Positions 1 to 7,105 of a stretch of 23,424 nucleotides of DNA are shown here, piece after piece. The translations under genes were made by a program, and so were the position numbers. Source of the stretch: DYCT01 sp051875715 (GTDB taxonomy: Bacteria; Bacteroidota; Bacteroidia; Bacteroidales; Bacteroidaceae); contig JBJEHD010000013.1 of the NCBI GenBank assembly GCA_051875715.1, forward strand, positions 1 to 23,424. Direction: 5' to 3'. Every line of letters begins with the position of its first letter. The stretch's first letter is position 1. Under the pieces are notes generated by a model. That model was not told the DNA's origin and did no database searches. It saw only the letters and a program-made list of their open reading frames with translations.

Positions 1-48
1 CCACACGCCCCCCAGACGCGTACTCTAACCGGGCTGAGCTACACCCCG
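1..48 (-). tRNA. tRNA-Pro (anticodon GGG), 3' part outside the window
   Basis: Read on the minus strand, the gene begins CGGGGTGTAGCTCAG, the usual acceptor and D-arm start of bacterial tRNA-Pro. It continues through a D-loop with GG to an anticodon arm: stem CGCGT, 7-base loop CTGGGGG, stem GCGTG. This puts anticodon GGG after the invariant T33 and a G at position 37, as expected for proline. The window ends just after the anticodon arm, so the variable region, T-arm and 3' acceptor strand cannot be checked. A near-perfect promoter lies a few bases upstream. Confidence 0.9.
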
Positions 49-59
49 AATTGCGGATG

Positions 60-90
60 CAAAGGTAGGGCTTTATTTTAAACCAGCAAA
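60..90 (-). promoter_or_regulatory. Bacteroidota-type promoter of tRNA-Pro
   Basis: On the minus strand, TTTG (87-90) is followed after exactly 19 bases by TACCTTTG (60-67), matching the -33 TTTG and -7 TAnnTTTG consensus of the Bacteroidota housekeeping sigma factor. The tRNA 5' end at 48 lies 11 bases past the -7 element, which fits a short leader. No convincing terminator for the protein gene ending at 121 is seen between 91 and 120. Confidence 0.85.
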
Positions 91-120
91 CTTTTCATCC
101 GCTTTTTTATGCAATAAGGA

Positions 121-1989
121 TTATTTCACCCCTATTTTTTGCGTAACAACCTCTGTGCCCCGCCGGATGCGAGCCACATAGAAGCCTCGGCGCAACCGGA
201 ACGACGTTTCGTCCTGCACGCGGCGGACCATTCGCCCGGACATGTCGAATACCAGAATCTCGTCGTAGCCGGCCGGGACCTGTACTTGCCCGTCCTGCAC
301 CAGCAGAAGTTGCTGCGGGCGCATCGCAACGCCCTGCTCGACGGACAAAGCGCCCGGCGTGCTCTCGCCCAGTTTCACCTCGGCGGCGTTGTACACCCGA
401 TGGCCCAACACGGAATAGGCATCAAAATCGCCCACAAAGGCAATCAGGTGCATATCCGCCAGCACCGCCTCGATCTTCTCAGAGCGGGCAGACGAACCCG
501 TGTACGACGAAAGGATGGAGTCCGGCACCTGCATGCTGTGCTCCCAATGGCTCCATTCACCGGCCTTCAACTCGACGGCATCGCCCCACGTAGCCGTGAG
601 CACTCCGCGCAGCACATGGTTGTGCACATAGGAGGGGCTGCCACCAGCCTGGGCATACACCAGGTTGTCCTGCGTCAGGAAAACTGTCAGACGGTGTTCG
701 CCCTCCGATGGCATCACGTATGTGAAAAGGTCGACTTTGACATCCAGCCGACGGCTTTCCTCGTCCAGGTCCGTAAAGACCTCAACGCCCACATAGGGCT
801 GGCTTTCTACGAAGGCATCGACCACCGCATTGGTGTAGGTGCGGTTGTTGGCCTCGTAGACAATCTTCGTATCCCCCTCGCGCAGCACGCTCCGATTGGC
901 CATGACACCCGGGGCGAACGATGACCCGCCGAAGAAGAACGTATAGGACTCGCTCTCCTGCATGGTGAACGGGTCGGGATAGTAGCCGGCATGATGCGAT
1001 ACCAGAGCATACTCGTCTTCGCGGCCCTCGATGGCAGCCTCGATGTACTTGTGTCCGTCGGGGCAGTTCGAACAGTCGGTGCCAGTGAAATTCTCCAGCA
1101 GGATGCGACGCTGCATATCGGCCGGATAGAGGTAGGCGTGGCAGACGGCCTCGTTGTCCGACGCATCCGCATCGGTGACATCAGAGAGGTTGTCGACCTT
1201 CACCTTCACCTCCAGTTCGCCGGTCGAAGCAGCCTGGTAAGCCAGCGTGAAGTCATACGTTGCATTCGGAGCCAGGTCGACACCGGAAAAAGTCTTCACG
1301 ATGGGTGCTTCGTCGGCCACCTGACACACTACGTCGAACGAACCAATCGTCTGCGTACCGAAGTTGAACACCTGGCCTTGATAGGTGTATTCCGTTCCGG
1401 CCTTGTAGTATCCCTTCATCGAGACGGGCTTCATCAGCAGGTCGGCATACGCAGGCGCGTCGTCGACCAGCAACTGCACATCCGGCGCGCCATAACCCCG
1501 GCCGGAGACATCGGTCCACGTGTCGCCCTGTAACGCCCATATCAGGCCGTCGGGCAGGTCCTGGCTCTCGTCAAACACGAAAGGACGATAGGTATCGGCC
1601 GGCACGGCAAGGGTCAACACCAGGTAAAAGGCCTCGCCGTCGAGGGTGTAGGGCGAAGCGAAAGCATAGTCTTTCCAACTGGTGGTCAGACCGGACAACG
1701 ACCAAGAGGCCACGGGAGTGCCTCCGAGTTCTTTCACCACCGACACGCTGACGTCCGTCGCCTTGCTGGTGGAGAAAATGGCACGGATTCCCTTCAACTG
1801 CTGCCCCTTCAGTTGAAGGGCTTTGGCCTGGGGAAAGTAAACGGCCAGGCCGTGCGTAAGGGCCGTCTGGAAGGCGACCCCGTTGTTACGCAAGCCATAC
1901 CCGTTGGTGTAGCCGACGCACACCTGCGCCCGAGCACCGCACGCCAGCACAACCACCAACACGAGTATCCATTGTTTCATATAGTTCAT
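121..1989 (-). CDS. Omp28-like exported protein with T9SS type A sorting domain
   Basis: Predicted exported surface or secreted protein of 622 aa. Residues 1-21 form a signal peptide (hydrophobic LVLVVVLACG, then ARAQ). Residues ~295-530 resemble the Omp28 family: LLENFTGTDCSNCPDGH carries a CxxC pair (C306, C309) in a thioredoxin-like beta-strand/helix context, and a proline in SSFAP (~360) may match the cis-Pro loop. Residues ~545-622 look like a type A C-terminal sorting signal (EILVFDMSGRMVRR, then RGFYVARIRRG and a basic/hydrophobic end), so passage through T9SS with removal of the tail is inferred. The start at 1989 is favoured over an in-frame ATG 9 bases downstream because AGGAG sits 9-10 bases before it, rare in this phylum. 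It lies 35 bases after the stop of the preceding gene and probably ends the transcript. Function unknown; redox activity is uncertain because the usual Trp before the CxxC is missing. Confidence 0.85.
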   Translation of the reverse strand: MNYMKQWILVLVVVLACGARAQVCVGYTNGYGLRNNGVAFQTALTHGLAVYFPQAKALQLKGQQLKGIRAIFSTSKATDVSVSVVKELGGTPVASWSLSGLTTSWKDYAFASPYTLDGEAFYLVLTLAVPADTYRPFVFDESQDLPDGLIWALQGDTWTDVSGRGYGAPDVQLLVDDAPAYADLLMKPVSMKGYYKAGTEYTYQGQVFNFGTQTIGSFDVVCQVADEAPIVKTFSGVDLAPNATYDFTLAYQAASTGELEVKVKVDNLSDVTDADASDNEAVCHAYLYPADMQRRILLENFTGTDCSNCPDGHKYIEAAIEGREDEYALVSHHAGYYPDPFTMQESESYTFFFGGSSFAPGVMANRSVLREGDTKIVYEANNRTYTNAVVDAFVESQPYVGVEVFTDLDEESRRLDVKVDLFTYVMPSEGEHRLTVFLTQDNLVYAQAGGSPSYVHNHVLRGVLTATWGDAVELKAGEWSHWEHSMQVPDSILSSYTGSSARSEKIEAVLADMHLIAFVGDFDAYSVLGHRVYNAAEVKLGESTPGALSVEQGVAMRPQQLLLVQDGQVQVPAGYDEILVFDMSGRMVRRVQDETSFRLRRGFYVARIRRGTEVVTQKIGVK

Positions 1990-2024
1990 TAGATGATTCT
2001 CCTTTCTTAATTATCCGCAGCAGA

Positions 2025-5000
2025 TTACAATGTGACTTTGACAAGTTTCTCTTCGCCGTCGATGGAGATGGCCAACACATAGACTCCCCGACCCAGCGCC
2101 GACACACGCAGGCTGTTCTCGGCCGAACGAGCCACTTCCACACCCGTGGTGGTGTAGAGTTTCAAGCCTTCCACCTCGCCTTCAACCGTCAGCAGACCGT
2201 CGCGGCTGAGCACACGGAGATTCTGCCAGGTCACGGCATCGATGGCATCGGCCGGTTCTACGGTGAAGTAGACGTTGTCGCCTTTCACTTCCTTCTCCGT
2301 GCCATTGGCATCATACACGGCACCAACGTTGACGAACGAGGTACGTTTGGCGTCGTACACCTTCTCAAAGTGTGTCTCAGTCAGCAGTTCTTCATTCTCC
2401 TTCTGCATGCCGATGCGGACGTTGTAGCCCTTCACCGGCAGCGGTGTCCCTTCGGGGTCGGCCACGTAGAGGCCAATCATCCAGTTGCCGTAGACATCCT
2501 CGTCGGCCAATGCCGAGAAGTTGGCACCGCCGTCATACGAGTAAAGGTCGGAATAGCCGGTCATAGGCAGATTCTTGTCCAACCCGATAGGAGCCTTGCC
2601 TGTCTCCACGTCGTAGCAGTCGAGCATGAGGGTATAGGTGGCACCGGCCTCGAGAGCGATAGGCTCGTCGAGCAAGACGGTGTTCCATGCGCTCAGGTTG
2701 TAGTCCTCCACATAATATTCGGCAATCGTGGTCGAGCCCTTCTGCAGGTAGAAGGTAAAGTCGGCTTTGCAAAGCGGATAGAAGCGGAATCCCTTGATGA
2801 CGTACGGATCGAAGCCCTTCAGTTTGAAGGTATTGTCGTAGATGGCAGCCACCATGTAGTTGTAGTTCTGGTCTGCCGGGCCCACCAGTCCGGACGAGGA
2901 GGTGCCAGACGCATAGGTGATGTTGGTAGCATCGTCATCGAGCGGTGCAGTCCAGTCCACCATCAGTTTGCCGCCCTCGGTCTGTACACGGGTCATCACC
3001 GGTTTGTAGCAAGCCGACGAGTTGAACTTGACGGTCACGTTGGCTGTCGATGCGGCCGACTGTTGTCCGTTTGCATAGACGGCTTTCACTTCGTAGGTGT
3101 ACGTGCCGTCGGCCAGGTCGTTCTTGCGGAACGAGGTTGTTTCTACAAGGCCCTGCTCGACGCCGTTCTCCAGCACGATGTAAGAGGACACCTTGTCAAT
3201 CTCGCTGTCGGCATTGTTGCCCAACAGCATCTTCATGGCCCAGCACATGGAGAAGTCGTATGCCTCTTCTGCATCCTGGGCATCCTGCCACGTGGAATAG
3301 AAGGCCGCTTCGCCCTTCTGGCGGATGAGGTCGCTATAACCAGCGTCCACCTTTCCGTAGACCATACCGAGCGTGTTCAGGCCTCCATAGTTGGTGGCGT
3401 CCACCTCGACGCCCACAATGATGTCCCGACCGGCCGGGAGGTCGATTGGCGTACTGAGCATCACCCGGTTCTCCGTCCCGTAGACAAAAGAGGAGGCATC
3501 CATCGTCTCCGATGCCAGACGTGTCAGCGTACCTGCATCGTCAATCTGGTAGACATTGAGTTTCCACCCGTTTTGTTGCGACATCGGGTAAAAGGCCAGT
3601 CCGGCAATCTGGCGCGTACCATACAGGGCCAGTTCTTCTTTCGGGAAGCGGATAGCGCCCTCGAACGAGTAGGCACCACCACCCAGTCCTTCTATCTCCT
3701 CACCTTCGTTGTAGTAGCCCAGCGAAGGACGGTTGCTGGCCGGAGCATTCCACATCAGGCGCACGTTGTTCGCACCGGCCTGCAGGCCATAGACGTTACG
3801 CGGGCTGTTGACTTCCTTGTCGGCTACCTTGGCCACGAAGGCTTCAGAAGCCACCGATTCAGCCGCTTCGTACACAGCCGTCACCGTATAGGTATACGTA
3901 CCCTTTTCCAGGTTGGTGTCCAGATAGGTCAAGGTCTGTAGCGGTTCTGAATTCAGTTTCACGTCATCGCGATAAATGTTGTAGCCTACCACAGCAGAAG
4001 CGTTAGCCAGCGGAGCCTTCCACGAGAGCTTCATGGCATACAGTCCGTCCAGTTGGCGAGCCGAGAGAGCCACGGGCTCGCGGGTGGTCACGTTCTCGTC
4101 AAGACGGATGAGCAACGGCGTAGCAATCTGTGCGGCGTTGTAGGAGATGACAGCATACGTCTTCTTATCCTCCGATACACCCAGCACCTGTGCCACCATC
4201 GTGTATTCGCCCAAATCGACGCCCTGCTGTTTCATCAGGTCCTCGAAGTAGGTCAGTTGGCCGTCCTTCACGACTGCGCCGTATTGGCGTCCGACAGAGG
4301 GCTGCAGGTAGCCGTAGACGGTCCCATCGTTGGCGATGGTGAAGAACTCACCGCGCTCCACCGAGCCGAGCACACTGATGCGAGCCGATGCAGTACGCGT
4401 CTCGATGTCATAGACACGGTCGTAAGCCAGCATCTTGCGTCCGTCGGGCGAGAATTTGCGAGCCGCACGCGGCATGACGTTGTTCGACTTGTTATAGTCG
4501 GGATAAATCGTATCGTTTCCAATCCACAACATAGGCGTACGCACGCCCTTATCGGGATGCTCCACCCAACCGCAGCCATTCTGGCCATCGTCGGAGATGT
4601 CGTAAATCGAGCCGTGGCACTTCGCTCCGGTCTTTACCATCTTGCCTGTTTCATATATCTTGTCAAGCACGCCGTCGGTCCAACGTACCGGCGAATAGGT
4701 GCCGTTCACGTACATCTCGCCACCGATGTAGCGTCCGTCGGCCGAGACGCAGTTGGCCATGCCACCGCCGTTTGAGTTGACAATGACGTCGCCCGACGTG
4801 TTGTCCAAGTGATGCCAGCGTCCGTTTTTCCAATAACCTGCGCTTTCCACCTTCACACCCGACGTCGAGGCTTCGGGGTCCATGAACGAGCCCACCACCA
4901 TGCCATCGTTCGACACGTCGAGGGCTACCGAGGTCTCACCGGAGGGACTTAACACAGTCACCTCGCCCGTGGTCACATTCCACAAGAAAGCCCGCATGAC

Positions 5001-5165
5001 ATCATCTTGAATGATACCACAGGCCCACTTCCCGTTGGGCGACAGCGAAGAAAGCTGATACAACGCACCCTGGTTCGGACCAGGGATGAGCAATGCTCCA
5101 TTCTCTGCCTGCACGGCACACAGCGTCAGGCAGAAGAGCGAAAGAATCGATACAAATTTTTTCAT
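2025..5165 (-). CDS. Large T9SS cargo: N-terminal beta-propeller-like repeats, fibronectin III and duplicated jelly-roll-like modules
   Basis: Exported multidomain protein, 1046 aa, signal peptide 1-20 (ends AVQA). Residues ~30-350 contain about six repeats of the type S-x-DG-x-x-x-x-G followed by a W/Y strand (LSPNGKWACG, VSNDGMVVGS, VSADGRYIGG, ISDDGQNGCG, FSPDGRKMLA, IANDGTVYGY), as in HAF/WD-like propellers. Residues ~370-450 read as a fibronectin III domain (SWKAPLANASAVVGYNIYRD ... GTYTYTVTAVYE). Residues ~455-650 and ~720-905 are related to each other, with IAGLAFYP/IKGFRFYP and PIDLPAG/PIALEAG at matching places. Residues ~975-1046 are a T9SS type A tail (LKLYTTTGVEVAR ... GRGVYVLAI). 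It begins 11 bases after the preceding stop, so it is co-transcribed with the gene at 5177-7009. An extracellular binding or adhesive role is likely from the architecture; no enzyme motif is seen. Confidence 0.85.
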   Translation of the reverse strand: MKKFVSILSLFCLTLCAVQAENGALLIPGPNQGALYQLSSLSPNGKWACGIIQDDVMRAFLWNVTTGEVTVLSPSGETSVALDVSNDGMVVGSFMDPEASTSGVKVESAGYWKNGRWHHLDNTSGDVIVNSNGGGMANCVSADGRYIGGEMYVNGTYSPVRWTDGVLDKIYETGKMVKTGAKCHGSIYDISDDGQNGCGWVEHPDKGVRTPMLWIGNDTIYPDYNKSNNVMPRAARKFSPDGRKMLAYDRVYDIETRTASARISVLGSVERGEFFTIANDGTVYGYLQPSVGRQYGAVVKDGQLTYFEDLMKQQGVDLGEYTMVAQVLGVSEDKKTYAVISYNAAQIATPLLIRLDENVTTREPVALSARQLDGLYAMKLSWKAPLANASAVVGYNIYRDDVKLNSEPLQTLTYLDTNLEKGTYTYTVTAVYEAAESVASEAFVAKVADKEVNSPRNVYGLQAGANNVRLMWNAPASNRPSLGYYNEGEEIEGLGGGAYSFEGAIRFPKEELALYGTRQIAGLAFYPMSQQNGWKLNVYQIDDAGTLTRLASETMDASSFVYGTENRVMLSTPIDLPAGRDIIVGVEVDATNYGGLNTLGMVYGKVDAGYSDLIRQKGEAAFYSTWQDAQDAEEAYDFSMCWAMKMLLGNNADSEIDKVSSYIVLENGVEQGLVETTSFRKNDLADGTYTYEVKAVYANGQQSAASTANVTVKFNSSACYKPVMTRVQTEGGKLMVDWTAPLDDDATNITYASGTSSSGLVGPADQNYNYMVAAIYDNTFKLKGFDPYVIKGFRFYPLCKADFTFYLQKGSTTIAEYYVEDYNLSAWNTVLLDEPIALEAGATYTLMLDCYDVETGKAPIGLDKNLPMTGYSDLYSYDGGANFSALADEDVYGNWMIGLYVADPEGTPLPVKGYNVRIGMQKENEELLTETHFEKVYDAKRTSFVNVGAVYDANGTEKEVKGDNVYFTVEPADAIDAVTWQNLRVLSRDGLLTVEGEVEGLKLYTTTGVEVARSAENSLRVSALGRGVYVLAISIDGEEKLVKVTL

Positions 5166-5176
5166 GTTGCTTTAGA

Positions 5177-7009
5177 TTATTGAATGATGATTTTTACAGT
5201 TTGACAAGAAGCCCCCCGGCCGATGCCGAGCAGGTAGCAGCCCCGGGCCAGCGACTGGATGGGGATGCGGGTCTCCGCCTGTTCGGTCTGCCACATCCGG
5301 CAGACACGTCCATCGGGAGCATAGAGCGTCAGTGTCGCCACGCCTTCGCCCGGCACGCTGACGACGTACGAACCGCCGTCGGCATACACGCGAATGCCTT
5401 CGGCCGATGCCTTCCGACCTACCGATGACGACGGAGCATCCACATCGGTACGGGCCACGTTGAGCACTTCGTCCGTATTCCGGTTGAACAGAATGGCCAC
5501 GACCGACACTTCCGCATCGGGGATGGCCAACTCAGGTTGGTCCAGCGTGATGTCGAATACGTATTCCTCCCCGGCCTTCAGTTGTGTCGGCAACGACGAG
5601 GGCACACCCTTGCACACCGACGAGGTGCCGCGGACCACGTTGTGATAAGCCATGAGGTCGTCCACTATCAGCGTGGGCAGGTAGTAATATTCCTGGTGTC
5701 TTACCGAAGTGGCCTGTCCGTTGGTCTGACGCCATTCGGCCGACGCCGGGATGTGTTTTTCCAAAACGGCGAAGGCCAGGCGATAGATTCCCTTTGCATT
5801 GTCGATGTCCTGCGCAAACTCCGAGGTCGTACGCACGTTGATGCGTCCCTCGTCGTCGAACGAGGCTTGCACGTTCACCTGCGCCTTTGTGGGCCGCAGG
5901 AGTTCGCTGCGCCAATTGCCGTTCTGCTCGTACTTGCAGCGATTGAAGAGCAGTGTGGGGAAGTTGGCCAACCCCAGCCCGTCCACATAATCCTGAAAGC
6001 CGAACGGGTCGCCGTAGGAATAGGAATGCACCTCGATGTCCACCACCTCGTCGGCAAAGCGGTCCTTCAGTTCGTTGACGAACGGGATGACCGTGGGGCA
6101 ACTCGTACACCACGTGGCCGTGGCCTTTTCCAGGAGCAGCGTACGCGGATAGTACGAACAAATGATGCTGTCGGTCAGCAAAGATACCGACGTACCGTCC
6201 TCCAGCCGAGCGGCCAAGGTATAGACGGAGGCTTTGTCCACAGTCACGGGGATGTCGAAGCGGAACGACCATTCATCGCCCGTAGCCAAAGAGGCCGATT
6301 GGGGCGTCCAGTCCGTCGTATTGCCGTCCACCGTACAGGTCAGTGCCGACACACGCACGTCTTTTCCTTGGTTGCGGACCGAGCCTTCCACCAGGGCATT
6401 CTCTTGCCGGCCACAGAACCGGCGGGTTCGGTTGCACACCGCCAGATCCACGTCGGTCAGTTCGCCCACGCAGACATCGTCGATGGCCAACATAAACTTC
6501 TGCTGGCTCGTATGCACGAAGGCCACGTAGACTTTTTGGCCCTGATAGGCGCTCAGCGACACAACGTGCGTCTGCCACGCATACGTCTCGGCCTCAATTC
6601 GGCAAAGTTCCACAAAACTTTCGGGTTCGGCATCGGTGGTGGAGACCATCACCTTGTAGTCTTCGCGCTGGTCGTGGTGTACCGATCTTCCGTTCCACCG
6701 CAACCACGCATCGGCCGAAGCGATGGTCAGTTGGGGCGTAATCAGCCAGTTGTCCGTCGGAACGTCATACACGCGGCGCGACACACTGACTGCCGCCTTG
6801 CCATCGGTGCCGTACACCTCGGTGTCGAACCACTCCATCGTAGGAGTCAGGTGGTTGTACGAACCATACGACACCGGATTCTGGTCAAGGCTAATCCGTG
6901 TGTAGGCAGATGGGATACCTTGGTTGAAGTCCGTGCGCAGATAAGATTCTTGAGCACCGGCCCATCCGGCGAGCAGGGCTCCACAAAAGAAACAATAGAC
7001 TCTCTTCAT
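5177..7009 (-). CDS. T9SS cargo with cleaved-adhesin-like and thioredoxin-like domains
   Basis: Exported protein of 610 aa, signal peptide 1-19 (ends GWAGA). Residues ~25-185 resemble a cleaved-adhesin/choice-of-anchor-J jelly roll: DNWLITPQL, an SxxAYQGQKVYVAF strand and the closing FMLAIDDVCV. Residues ~190-290 look like a beta-sandwich. Residues ~290-360 form a thioredoxin-like module with a canonical WCTSC (300-304) and FPTLLFNR (350-357), whose Pro351 would be the cis-Pro. This is the better preserved of the two redox-type domains in the cluster. Residues ~535-610 are a T9SS type A tail (ATLTLYAPDGRVCRM ... ARGCYLLGIGRG). The start codon lies only 17 bases after the hairpin of a terminator at 7016-7077, so either read-through or a promoter inside that region is needed. 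A periplasmic or surface disulfide or redox role is inferred from the CxxC motif alone. Confidence 0.85.
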   Translation of the reverse strand: MKRVYCFFCGALLAGWAGAQESYLRTDFNQGIPSAYTRISLDQNPVSYGSYNHLTPTMEWFDTEVYGTDGKAAVSVSRRVYDVPTDNWLITPQLTIASADAWLRWNGRSVHHDQREDYKVMVSTTDAEPESFVELCRIEAETYAWQTHVVSLSAYQGQKVYVAFVHTSQQKFMLAIDDVCVGELTDVDLAVCNRTRRFCGRQENALVEGSVRNQGKDVRVSALTCTVDGNTTDWTPQSASLATGDEWSFRFDIPVTVDKASVYTLAARLEDGTSVSLLTDSIICSYYPRTLLLEKATATWCTSCPTVIPFVNELKDRFADEVVDIEVHSYSYGDPFGFQDYVDGLGLANFPTLLFNRCKYEQNGNWRSELLRPTKAQVNVQASFDDEGRINVRTTSEFAQDIDNAKGIYRLAFAVLEKHIPASAEWRQTNGQATSVRHQEYYYLPTLIVDDLMAYHNVVRGTSSVCKGVPSSLPTQLKAGEEYVFDITLDQPELAIPDAEVSVVAILFNRNTDEVLNVARTDVDAPSSSVGRKASAEGIRVYADGGSYVVSVPGEGVATLTLYAPDGRVCRMWQTEQAETRIPIQSLARGCYLLGIGRGASCQTVKIIIQ

Positions 7010-7015
7010 ATCTAT

Positions 7016-7077
7016 ATAAAAACAAAAGAACAGGATACAAGGTTCTGCAGTTTCCTCAGAACCTTGTATGCTGTTCT
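7016..7077 (-). terminator. Strong intrinsic terminator between the first and second cargo genes
   Basis: A perfect 13-bp inverted repeat (arms 7035-7047 and 7057-7069, 9-base loop) is extended, after one mismatch, by 8 more pairs (7026-7033 with 7071-7078). On the minus strand it is followed by TTTTGTTTTT, so it terminates transcripts coming from the gene that ends at 7106. On the plus strand no T-run follows. The U-run nearly touches the next start codon at 7009, so it could also act as a leaky attenuator for the three downstream genes. Confidence 0.85.
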
Positions 7078-7105
7078 TGGGTTATCGGTTAAACTGCTCG
7101 TTCAT

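Noticed and set aside
91..135. Terminator after the last cargo gene
   Set aside because: Only a 5-bp AT-only stem (AATAA/TTATT) is seen, too weak to call.
2370..3941. A 523-codon plus-strand open frame
   Set aside because: Antisense shadow of the propeller/fibronectin cargo gene, low complexity in His, Val and Arg, no recognisable motif or promoter.
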